This document shows, piece by piece, positions 53,350 to 64,000 of a DNA stretch of 64,000 nt. Within the stretch, counting starts at the first letter, position 1. Each line of letters starts with the position of its first letter. The notes beneath the pieces are model-generated. The model did no database searches and had not been told where the DNA came from. It saw only the letters and a list, made by a program, of their open reading frames with translations. The stretch lies in assembly GCA_028023455.1 (NCBI GenBank), contig JAQFVV010000001.1, forward strand, positions 19,341,611 through 19,405,610, read 5' to 3'. The position numbers were made by a program, and so were the translations under genes. Source of the DNA: Epiperipatus broadwayi (Eukaryota > Onychophora > Udeonychophora > Euonychophora > Peripatidae).

Positions 53350-53391
53350 TCCTCACTGACGAAGGCCACAAGCCAGAAACTAGTCTGGGGA
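53350..53391 (+). ncRNA. Hammerhead-like ribozyme, 53 kb element right arm
   Basis: Stem I TCCTCA (53350-53355) with TGGGGA (53386-53391), CTGACGA at 53356-53362, stem II GGC/GCC, GAAA at 53376-53379, then CTAGTC with GTC at the cleavage position. Stem III is two pairs (AC/GT around TA), as in the minimal type I hammerheads of Penelope-like elements. Confidence 0.65.
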
Positions 53392-54329
53392 TATTGGATG
53401 AGTAGGCATTAGATAGGGATTTTATGCACAAGCCTTCTGGCATCCATTGATTACTCTGTTTAGCACAGGTGGCAATACTGTATGGAGAGTTTTGCTCTGT
53501 TTATCAACAATTAATGTGCTAGTATAGGAAATATGATCATGTGATGCTTAATGGTTTAACTCGTTCATAGTTGACTTTGTATCATGACACAGCATGAGTT
53601 TAGTGGCACACATGTACTTTACACTGAGAATGCTTAAATGCTTTAGGACCATTTGTTTAAGATTTGGAGCTACCTATAACCCATATGTATAAGTACTCAA
53701 AATGAATTAAAATGTTGTCCACATTTAAATATCTATATCATGAATATAGTCTACATTCGATCAAAGGGTACCCTTTGTTTCTGGAATACACAGTGAACAA
53801 ATGATTTTGAGTCTTAGTTAGGTTCATTTAATGATACATTAGTACAAGGACTAGTATGAGCACAGATCATTTATAACTATGAATTTCTCATAAGAATTAG
53901 CAGACTTAAAGGAATATACTAACCAATTCCATATGGTTACTTCTTAATGCTCCAATTCATGGAGCATATTGAACAAGAAAAACATTGATCACTTTCATAT
54001 GGATGCAATATAAACATAATAGATTTGATGCATTCATATAGTTTTGCTCATTGAGCTCAAAAGATTCACAAAATCTTTTATCCTCATGGTTGGAAAAAAA
54101 AATTTTAAATGATAAAATTTTATTTTGATAGGTTGTTGAGATGTGTGTCATCAATTACAAAAATTGACAGCAAATATTATTAGCATGTCAATAAAATTAA
54201 AGAATCAAATACAATTGGTCACTTGTTTACTATAAAGAAAAGTAAAAACTAATTATTTTTGTCTATTGGTAAATAAATAAAAAAATCAAAATAGATAAAA
54301 TTGGCTCATTAGAAAATATTTGATCTGAC

Positions 54330-55720
54330 CTTTCCTGAAAATTGGCCAGCCTACATGGATTGAGTGCTTTTCTATATATAAGTTAGTCAAAATAAAAACC
54401 TTGAGTTCAAATTAGCCACATTTGTGACTGTTTGTGGATCTCAAATATATGAGATATTATATACACAAGCAAATTCAATATTTCTGGCTAAGCTTGATAT
54501 TGATAAGGCACTATCTCTTCTTTCAAACTTCTTTTGATCTAAATCCCTAACAATAATGGATTTCAATCTCTTTCCACAAGTGGAGGAAAGAAATGAGAGA
54601 TTATTCTGCCAAGTACAACATTTAACTGTGAATTTGGAAATTTTTAAATGAAGCTCTGAGAGATCATTTTATTTGTGGAATGAAAGACCACAACCTTAAG
54701 GTCAAGCTATTGATGGACACTGTTATCACCTTTGAATCTACTGTCTTGTAAGCAACTCTGGCTGAATCTACAACAATTCAGACTACTCTGTTAAATAAAA
54801 GTAGACATTAAAGCTGTGGATTGGAAAATCAGATCATTCAAAAAATTTCCTGATCAAAACAAGCTTACAGAATCTACTATAATATTGTTAAAATTTGTTA
54901 CAGATGTAGCAAACCAAAACATACACCCATCAATGTCCACACCAGTATACAGTGTGTAAAGACAATTTAGTTGTTACATAAATATTGTGTATAACATCTA
55001 GTTGCAAATTTGATGGCTAAAAGATTTGGAATTGACAATTGTCATGGAATTTTGTGGATAACATAAGTCCTGAAAATGTAGGCAAATGGTTACATTAGAA
55101 AAGTTTCATTTGAGATATACTCAGTAAAATTTTTAAAATATCATGACAAGTTGATAAAACCAATCAATATGTTCACCATTTTGCTGACTGAAATTCTATA
55201 GAATCTACTATGATAAAATCACATCTTAGTTGGGCCAAACATGTAAGATAAATGAACAATACAAAACTTCCTAGAAAGATATTTTATACACATAAAAAGT
55301 GCTTGTTATAAAAAAGAGCCACAAGTTGTTCAGAAAGAATGGAAGAGTCAATTCCAGAAAGCTGGAAGGTCAATATAAATTCAAATAATATCAATGCCTG
55401 CATAAATAATGTGAGAGGCATTGATTTGGTTTCAAATGAAAAAATTTGATTAATAATATGCCAATTACAATGAAACTGGATACTGCATCTGCAGGGTCCA
55501 TTGTATCAAAAAAGACATAGGTTATTATTAATAAAAATAATAATCAGTACTGCAACTCTAGCAGCAATTAAATGACACTCTTGGATCAGACAGGAATTAA
55601 AATTACTGTGTTTAGTAAAACAATGTATTTGTCTCTTGTGTTTGCTGGTAAGCATAGCAATTTATTAGGCTATGACTGGTTCAATCATTTGAGTTTACAA
55701 TCATTTAAGAGAAAAAGCTC
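54330..55720 (+). pseudogene. Ty3/gypsy gag and protease relic
   Basis: A gag segment near 54.64 kb reads LNEALRDHFICGMKDHNLKV, the retrotransposon gag core (usually ALRDRFVCGL). A zinc-knuckle-like CYRCSKPKHTPINVHTSIQC is near 54.90-54.96 kb, interrupted soon after by a stop. An aspartic protease motif, MKLDTASAGSIVSKKT (55.47-55.52 kb), has the DT(A/G)S-type active site and is followed by LSLVFAGKHSNLLGYDWFNH, matching the family's LLGRDWL block. All parts are plus strand and split by stops and shifts. Reverse transcriptase and integrase are not found downstream before 56.2 kb, so most of pol is deleted. Confidence 0.75.
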
Positions 55721-55924
55721 ACAAAAATAAAATTAAAAAGAGTCTACTCAGGAATGATTGGTGATAAGCTAGGTTTGAACCCTAGTATAAACATGCTAAT
55801 CAGTAGATAAATTCAATATAGTCACAAAAATAAAAATGATAAAGTGCATATAGGCATCCAAGTTCTAGTATGATGACCAAATGGGTTTCAGTAGTTGTAA
55901 TCAAATAAAAAAAAATGCAGACTG

Positions 55925-56173
55925 TTGTTGTTCAAACAGGTTTTTTTGGACAGCAACATCACAAGTCTCAGACACCATATAACATTGAACTATACATTAC
56001 CAACAAACATTGAAGTGTCATCATCACACACTGAAGAGTCACCAACCAGCATGTTTGAGTCTACAAACTTCAAACTTACCAGATCAACAAATGAGGAAAT
56101 TACACTGATGATGAAGTCATTGAGTCAGATGAAGGTAGAAAACAATAAAGACATCCCCCAAGCATCTGAATGA
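55925..56173 (+). pseudogene. Possible retroelement C-terminal tail
   Basis: An 82-codon frame rich in Ser/Thr/Glu (PTNIEVSSSHTEESPTSMFE) between the protease relic and segment A. Similar low-complexity tails follow integrase in gypsy elements, but I have no domain match. Confidence 0.3.
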
Positions 56174-56199
56174 CTGCATTATTCATGGCTAATTTCACC

Positions 56200-57710
56200 T
56201 TCAACTAATGGACTAGTTCAGATTCCATCTTATCATGATAAAATTGAGCACTTAAGCCACAGATCAATAGATATGTGAATAGATGAGATATATCCAATAG
56301 CAGAAACAGACCAATAATATATGATGCTCAGTAAATCCAATTGCTTTCACTGTGGAAGAGAATCTGACTATAAATAGTTAGTCCATTTGGTGGTAAAATC
56401 AGACAATAATAAATTACTATCAGAGTTTTATGCCAGTGTGTACTTTGTCACTTTTTGCTAAAGCAATGATGGAAGTTTACATTAGAACTGGAAGCATACA
56501 GAACATAAGCTAAACATGAGGCAAGTGGTCACAAAATAGTTGGAAATGTCAACATATCTACACATGAGGCAAACACTGAAAGTGTTAAGTAGATCTAGAA
56601 GAGTATCTGAAGTCCCTACATTAGTAGATACACCACCAACAATTCTATACTGGTCCAACATATATACAATACAGTAAATAATTTTGTATATATTTATTTA
56701 AATCTACTATATGTAAGCATTCATAAATATTTAGTCATATATGTGTCTATGTGATTAATAATAAACCGATACTGTACCTTAGGATAAGCTTGTCAGTTCT
56801 GATGTCTAATCAATAGAGTTATAAAACCAAAAATAAAACTGCTAAAATATAAATAGGTACTTGTGTTCTATGCTGCATATTCAAAGGGGCTACCAAATGA
56901 ATTTCAACAACAATCATAAACATAAAAGGTTTATACATAGTTGTCATCCAGATAGTTAATGAACAATATCATCACAGATGTCAAGACTAATTCATATAAC
57001 AAAAAAGTGTTCATCAGAAATAATGAAAAAACCAGTGACAATGGAGACTTGACCTGATGAATAAATCAGATCCCATAAAGAATCTAGTCCAGTTAAAGAA
57101 ACTAAATCTAATGATAAAAAGAAATTCATGAATAATGATACTAGGCCAAAAGATGAAGTAAGAACATCATCCTAACTCAGCAGAAGCTCAAGTTACAACA
57201 AAACTGACCAATATAACCATGATAAAAGGAAATAAAAAGAAATAAGTAGTGAATGGCATAAACAGACCAATTGGAGAACTTCATCAGTGAAAGCAAACTT
57301 TTAAATAAGATCAAGAATCTCACTATAAAAGAAGACACTTTCAGATGTTCAGACAACTGTCAGATGTTGAACAGCAATACATACCTTGTCCATAATATTG
57401 ACAGTGAAGCATGCTCAAACTTGGAGCAGGTATCTGATAGCTACAGTTATCACCACATTAGACAAGCCACCCATTGGTTGGAAGTATCAAGGTCCTAAAG
57501 GGAGATCACAGCATTTATCCCCATGCTAGCTGAACAGCTAACAGAATTATGCAGTTTGACAATAGCAAAGGAGGTGAACCATCTTGGCTAAATATTATAT
57601 ATAATCTGTATATAAAATACTATATACATATTATAAATACGTTTAATAAATATTTTTATATTTATTTTCAGAGTTGTGGGTTATTCTTAAGTGACCAAGA
57701 ATATCACTCT
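56200..57710 (+). repeat. Retroelement segments A then B (relic)
   Basis: Segment A (56.20-56.77 kb, starting AATGGACTAGTTCAGATTCC) and segment B (57.17-57.70 kb, starting CAGCAGAAGCTCAAGTTAC) match 41.47-42.0 and 40.92-41.46 kb. Segment B includes a 75-codon frame (57271-57498) that is shifted or stopped in the 41 kb copy, so both derive from a formerly coding end. Between A and B lies about 400 bp of decayed sequence of unknown origin. Confidence 0.6.
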
Positions 57711-57989
57711 CCTTAATACAGTACAAACATAATATCTGTAATATAGAATTTGCAAGAGGTTTTTTTTCATAGATTATTGCATAGTACTCTAAAATATTAA
57801 ATTTTTATACTTTGTATGAATAAATTTGGATGTTATATATTTATATGTAATCCTATTTTATTTATATAAAAATTCATAATTATTTTTAATTAATTTCATC
57901 CCGTGATTCGCAAATAGTATTTTCACACTCAAGATATGTTATATAGCATTTGCCAATATATATATATATATTAATAATTCAAACAAATA

Positions 57990-58068
57990 TATATATATCA
58001 TCATCATCATTATCAACCATTATCAATCCACTGCAGGATGAAGGTCTCTCCAAGTTTAATCCATCTTA
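57990..58068. repeat. RTE-like 3' terminal fragment
   Basis: CATCATCATCATTATCAACC followed by TCCACTGCAGGATGAAGGTC and TCTCC resembles a motif very widespread in invertebrate genomes that ends RTE-type LINEs with a trinucleotide tail. Identified from memory of that motif only. Confidence 0.35.
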
Positions 58069-58284
58069 TATATATATATATATATATAAATGAGATACCA
58101 TAACAGAGTAAGTTAATTAAATTGTACAGAAAAAAAAATATTGATCAAATTATAAATATTATATTTCAATATTAGAATGACAATATTAAGAAAGATATTA
58201 AATGATAATCGAAAAAAAAATTACTTTAAAAATGTAGAAAATATATCTGTTAAGGTAGCAATTATCATTTTGTCAAGGACTTGA

Positions 58285-58391
<107 letters not shown>

Positions 58392-61300
58392 AAAATCAGG
58401 TAACTTTTTTAAAAAATTCAATTTTTAATGCAATTTGTGATATGAAAGTAATAAAAACAACTATTATTTTTTATCTTATTTCGAAAATATATTTTTTATA
58501 TTATTTAACATATAGGTTATCAAATTTATAAATTTATTTTGTTTTCTTTTCTGGAACAGCCTCGTCTAGCCTATATGCTAACTATCTACAGTAATTTTAT
58601 TAAATAACTTTAAACAAGTTTTTGTTATAGCCCAGGGGTATATTATTAGTAAAGTCTTGATAAATCATACTATGTAGAGATCTAATCATTTATTATTAAA
58701 AATCTTGGTACAATTTTAAGTGAATTACTTATTGTTATAAAGGTTATTATTGCTGTAAAATATTTTATTTTAAAACAATAACGAAAATCTTTTATAAGGC
58801 AGAATATAAATTGTTAAATATTGCATGCGGAACACTATTCTTTAAATTGGTAATTGATTTTTTTTTCTTTGATGGATAAGTTTATTTTTTAAACTGCAAA
58901 CTAATATTTTTTTTTTAAAAAAAAAGATGAAAAATTTAAAAATACTGAGATTAAACTTAAATAAAGATATTGAAAAAAATTAGAACTAATTAATATATTT
59001 ATATAAAACATTTGATAAACTAAAAAGAATTATAAGATATAAAAGGTTAACCATGATAATTAATAAAATCATATCAGATATATGATTTAATTATCGATGA
59101 AATACTCAAAGTAGTTAATAGAATGAAAGATTAGAAATCATTTAATTATTTATTTAAAAATGATTGTTGTATTTGTTTAAAAAATACTGCACGCATAGAA
59201 TAAATTTCTATAATGTACATGATAAAACACAACTTGAGGCACATTTAACGTTAGAGTGTAGTTTTATCTGCAATCACGAATTTGTTAAAAAGGTAATGTT
59301 AATAAATACCATGATAAGCTTGTTAAATGTAGGGCATATATGTGTGAGAATAAAGAGAATAATCATTATGTCTAAAATGAATAAATCTAGAGTATATATG
59401 AGTGTAGTGGATACATCATGCACACAGAAATATATTCTGGAATCATAATAAAAGAAATAGAATAATCATTACAACAATTTCCCCATATTTATCATTAAAT
59501 TTCAAAGTTCATATTTATATTTGGTACTTTAGTATTAAACTTGCTGTAATGAAACTCAATTTCAACCCTAACCCAAATCTAAATATTACTCTAACCCAGT
59601 ATGGCTGTAATATTTCACAGCAGGTCTAATAGTAAAGTACCTCATATTTAAACATAAGTTTGATATAATAATACGAAATCATGCATGAGCGATCAAAAAA
59701 AAAAGGCTTATTAGTTTATTTTTCTAAGGAGAAGGTTTAAAACTTCATAGTTTTCATCTATATTTATAAAAAATGAAAAAGGAAACAAAAGAAAAATTAA
59801 CTTAGGAAAATGATATTTTGCTAAAAAGTAACTAGCTTCTTCCAGCCACATTAAATGTCACCATCGAAATATTTATTATGGAAAAACGGATTTTTATTTT
59901 GCAAAAATGGGAACTAAGAAGCAAAATAATTAATGCTGTAAATCCATTCTGAGACTTTGCCAAAATATTCTTTATAGACTTCACGATGAAAATTTTCGCC
60001 AATGCCAGGATAACAAAATTGGATAAAACAGAAAGGGAAATTTACAACAGTAAAATTTAAAAATTCTCAAAAAGAAGAAGAAAAAATTTTTTGAATAAAA
60101 TTAATAGTGAAAAAAAGGAAAAAATCTAAATATTTTTTTTATCGTTATCATAAAATATAATAATGATCTCATCCTGGGAACCAAGGAGATCTCAGTAATG
60201 TTTAAAGTATATTTTTGTTGTTGTTTTATAGTATTGTTTTATATGATATTAATGTTGAATTTTATTTATACATATTTTGAGGCGATAGCTTTTTTAAAAA
60301 AGAAGTTAATTATACACATATCTTATAAAACTATTGGTATTATTTATTAAATCAAAATAAATACTGATGCAAGAATAAAACACTTCATTAGATTTACAAA
60401 AGAAATTGTTTATTTAATCAAGTTGATGCTTGTATCAGTCGATAATAGTAAAAGCCTTTTATTCGATCTTAAAAGATAATTGTTATATTTAATAAACATT
60501 AAATTCTTTCACAACCATGGTTTCATCTATTAACAAATAGACTTTTTCAAGTGAAATTCAAGTAAACATTCCACCTATATACACACCAAACAAAATAACC
60601 TTCCCATCATTCACTTCAATATATACTATGTATAAAATATGATTTAATGTTATGCTACATATGCAAGTATTTGTTGGTTTGTATTAGATGAATGAAACTA
60701 CAATTATTTATTATATTAGGTATCTCAAGTGACATTATACAGTTAGTGCCATGATAAAATTCTACAAATGAGGAGAATTACAAATTTTATTTTGCTTCTA
60801 ATTTTAAAAGGCAATATTTAGAATATTGTTGATATTGATATGTTATTATCATACTTATGTAATTTGAAAGTTAAAATTGATTGTTTGTGAAACTGCTTTC
60901 AAAAGCAGGCTATATTTACCTGTTTAATGAAGTTTATTCAAAGTTGTTTGAATTATAAATTTCAATCTCCTTCAGTCAAGTGTCAATGTTTGGTATCAAT
61001 ATAACTGTAATAGACCATAGTATAAAAGTGGACATCCATTTTTATCACAATTAAAAAGGTTGCCTTGATAAAAAACAGATTGAGATTCTTTATTATTGTT
61101 TAGTTTTATGTGGACTATTTTCTTGTATTCTATATATAAATATGTATTTGTTTATATGACTTTTTTAGGGTGGGTGAAATATTTTATCTCTTAGAATGGC
61201 ATTAGCTGCTATACATGTTAATATTTCAGAGTTAAGAGAAAATGCCAAGAGAGCATATCCATATATATTTGAATTGCATAGGTTATCATATGATTATATA

Positions 61301-61563
61301 ATATATTGCATTGTTATTGTATTTTCTTAGAAATAATAAAAATTGAAATACAGTTTGATGAAGAACATTAATTATTCCTTTTCTGACAATTAAGAATTTT
61401 GCATAGTAAATATATTTGTTATGAACAAAGGGAAATATTTATATATTTTTTATAAATCCAACTGTAATATTTGGTTATATTTAAGATTACTCTCAATATT
61501 ATAAGGAATAAAAGATTTAAAACACAAATAAATAAGTGGTGCCTATATATATATATATATATA

Positions 61564-62250
61564 TTGTAATGGTTGGGATCGAATGAGGTGACAAGAGAGG
61601 GTCGCATCTAACTACTATCAGACCTAAGGTCTTTGTGTAGGATGCTAGAGATGACACAATAAAGTACATAACTCATGATTATATGTATCTTAAATAACCT
61701 AGCCTAAGCCTTATCTATCAAATTTACATGTAATTTAAATCAGTGCATCTAACATCTCACCACTCTTTTTCAGAACCGTTGCCTCAGATATTCGAACTCA
61801 GGAAGAATTCACATTCGATTCTCTTAACAGGGATGTACATAAGCAAACTGTTAATCAATAAATAAATTGGCTCATCCTATTTATTAGTAAGGAATAACCT
61901 TTATTTAACATTTTTTCTCTCATGCTCATCAAACAGTAATGTGTGTGTGCATGTGTAAAATATTGGTTTTAGGATTGAAACAAAACAAGAGAGACTTTAT
62001 CAATTAAACAAAACTTCATAATATTTATTTACAAAAACAAAATATCTTAAACAAACATAGAATATATTATCAATCAATCAATGCAGAAAAGAAAATTAAA
62101 AAAACTAAAAAATTTACAAATGCAAATAAATTATTTGGATATATTCCTCTGTACTATGTCTATGATGAGTATCTATCATTTTGTTAATTAAACAATTTAA
62201 AATTATTTACCCTTATTTTCCATGATAGACACTCATAATGTAGACATTTA
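61564..62250. repeat. LTR-like dispersed repeat, copy 2
   Basis: Starts TGTAATGGTTGGGATCG. Shares with copies 1 and 3 the blocks GGTCGCATCTA, GACCTAAGGTCTTTGTG, ATTCGAACTCAGG and GATTCTCTTAACAGGGA, and with copy 1 the later TACTATGTCTATGATGAG. Non-coding. Confidence 0.55.
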
Positions 62251-63240
62251 TACATCCAAAGGTAATGAAAAATTTATTAGATAAAAGTGAGATTGCTAAC
62301 TAAATTAGAAATTTAAGTGCAACTTCAGATGATGTATGTAATTCTAAGTGTGGAAGTTGGTTGATCTAAAATAATTACCCTGCAAATTTATGTATCATGG
62401 AAGAAATATAATACATAAACAATACATGATATGATAGCAAAGCAATAAAATAGTAAAGAATATTAATTAAAGAGTGTTAATCATTTATTCATTATAAAGA
62501 TCTTAGGAATACTATTAGTAAACATATAATACATACTATAAGTGGTCATGTCATGTTGTGGCATTGGTTATTTTAGTGGCTTTAAAAGAGAAAAACTCTT
62601 ATCATTTAAATATTCAGTTTGAACACTCAATTTCATATTCATAGATAAAATAACAAGTATTTTGGAGCAGAAAATTACCTAAATTTTATTAAAAGAAAAA
62701 ACAAATCAGACTTTTCAACCTCCCCCCCCCACACTCTCTTTACACTTTCTTATGTTGGACTGTTCCAAATTATTGAATTAAATCATTAGTACTTGTGAAA
62801 TATAAGATTGAGATAATAAAATAAAAATACAAAAAAAAATAAGACCTATCTATACAAAAGAATAAAATTATATTTACAATATTTCATGAATTGATATAAT
62901 CAGGCATAATTCTTTCTCAGAGTCCTTCTTACATAAACAGTTCTTATAATTTATGCATTTTTTATTATAAATGTTGAGAACTCCTTATTGATTTTGAATA
63001 GCACATTCTGAACATATTTATATTGACAGTGGGTGATTTTGTTTTATTCCTCACATAGATTTTCATCCTGCATAGATCCAGCTTATCAGGCATTTAAACG
63101 TAGACGGATAAATGTTAATTTCACATGGCCATAGTGGATAAATGCTCCACCTGAAGACAATTATTCTAGCCAAAATATATCATATTTTGCAATATATATC
63201 CAAGTTTATATATATGCAGTTCACATTTAATTATATATAT
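62251..63240. other. AT-rich non-coding region
   Basis: I see no gene. It contains a short poly-C tract near 62.72 kb and TA repeats near 63.2 kb. Confidence 0.5.
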
Positions 63241-63242
63241 AT

Positions 63243-63900
63243 ATTATAACGGGACAATCCTTTTCAAGACTTAAGTATGGGCGCCATGTATAACAGGACG
63301 ATCCTATTCAGGACTCGAAGAAGTCGCATCTAGCTATAGTCGGACTTTGAGTCTTCTTATAGAATGCCATGGATGATGTTATTTAAAATATAATCCAATT
63401 CACACCTCTATTAATAACCTCGTTACTCTCGGAATTCGAGCTCAGAGTAGAAATTTGCAATCGACTCTCTTCAGGCATTTCCACAAATATCCCAAAGTAA
63501 TAATAAATTTAATATAAGCTATATATAACTTCTTTATAAATATTAAATCACTAAGTTGATTTAACATATATATGCATGAATATGTATATTTATAAATATT
63601 GGTTTTATAAAATGACTAAAGAAAATAAACAAATGAGACCTGTTTAATTTTGAAATCAAGTTTAACACATTTTAATCAGTAATAAAAAACAAAATATTAT
63701 CACATAAAAACATTAAAATTTAGAATTATAATCTGTGCTTATATACACTAATAAATTATTTAATATTCAAAAAAAAAATAATGTAATCATTTACATATAT
63801 ATATAATTTAAAATCATGCGTATAATAAATACACATGACACATTATAAATCTACCTATTGTGTCATTAAAATAATTCAGTGTGTGTTGTATGTCTATATA
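63243..63900. repeat. LTR-like dispersed repeat, copy 3, with doubled 5' end
   Basis: The 5' end appears twice: TATAACGGGACAATCCTTTT (63246) and TATAACAGGACGATCCTATT (63290). The repeat then continues through GTCGCATCTAGC, GACTTTGAGTC, GAATTCGAGCTCAGAG and CGACTCTCTTCAGG. It continues in degraded form to near the window end. Confidence 0.5.
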
Positions 63901-64000
63901 CGATAGCATCCATTCACACTAGATTAATAATAGAATGTATTCTGATATTAGTTATGTATGTTTAAAAATATATTATGTTAATTGTCATGTAAGATTCAAT

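Larger units (their letters stand above)
52693..53557. mobile_element. 865 bp foldback element with two divergent hammerheads
   Basis: Flanked by the exact 12 bp duplication AACTCGTTCATA (52681-52692 and 53558-53569). D1 near 43.94 kb has the site without the element (CACAACTCTGTCATAGTTG). Left arm 52693-52993 and right arm 53213-53500 are nearly perfect inverted copies. A second, shorter inverted copy of the outer end (53091-53209) lies in the loop and pairs with 53440-53557. No coding capacity. Shares termini and hammerheads with the 40 kb element. The insertion is younger than the D1/D2 duplication or unique to D2. Confidence 0.85.
51240..54009. repeat. Diverged duplication, copy D2
   Basis: Partner of D1 (42067-44374), same orientation, about 9.2 kb apart. 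Without insertions the shared part is near 1.5-1.9 kb in each copy, and many small indels separate them, so the duplication is old. D2 carries the foldback insertion 52693-53557. Confidence 0.85.

Noticed and set aside
59561-59605. CCCTAACCC-like text resembling telomere repeat
   Set aside because: The units are irregular and too few. It is not an array.

Overview
This is an AT-rich window from a eukaryote, almost certainly an invertebrate animal. The evidence is the repeat content: APE-type LINEs, Penelope-like elements with a GIY-YIG domain, Ty3/gypsy remnants, tRNA-derived short repeats, TA microsatellites and very long TTA arrays. I could not name the species or phylum. I found no host protein-coding gene, rRNA, intact tRNA or CRISPR array that I can defend. 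The window reads as intergenic DNA built from decayed mobile elements.

Layout. 0.65-2.08 kb: a palindrome of four related ~420 bp units, each with a hammerhead-ribozyme-like motif. 2.88-3.25 kb: (TTA)122. 3.25-8.82 kb: a LINE on the minus strand with ORF1 and ORF2, broken by frameshifts and by sequence identical to Illumina adapters. 8.8-16.2 kb: AT-rich DNA with few repeats. 16.2-23.9 kb: a plus-strand LINE 3' end, then two more minus-strand copies of the first LINE family, separated and bounded by TTA/TAA arrays. 25.4-29.2 kb: two nearly identical Penelope-like elements head to head, each ending in a hammerhead-like motif. 31-37 kb: Ty3/gypsy pol remnants (minus strand) with an ~800 bp module present twice. 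40.1-40.6 kb: a foldback element with two hammerhead-like motifs. 40.9-44.4 kb and 51.2-57.7 kb: a diverged duplication of about 2.3 kb, plus shared retroelement segments and a gypsy gag-protease relic. The 51 kb copy carries an 865 bp hammerhead foldback insertion with a 12 bp target-site duplication, and the 42 kb copy preserves the empty site. 57.7-64 kb: AT-rich DNA with two more copies of an LTR-like repeat.

Main observation. Ten hammerhead-like motifs, from three unrelated sequence families, lie at four loci. At every locus the element is an inverted, divergent pair: the left arm carries the motif on the minus strand and the right arm on the plus strand. Stem I shows compensatory base changes between copies. 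Hammerheads are known in Penelope-like elements and in animal retrozymes. The consistent head-to-head dimer arrangement is what I would follow up. The adapter sequence inside the first LINE is an assembly artefact and should be masked.
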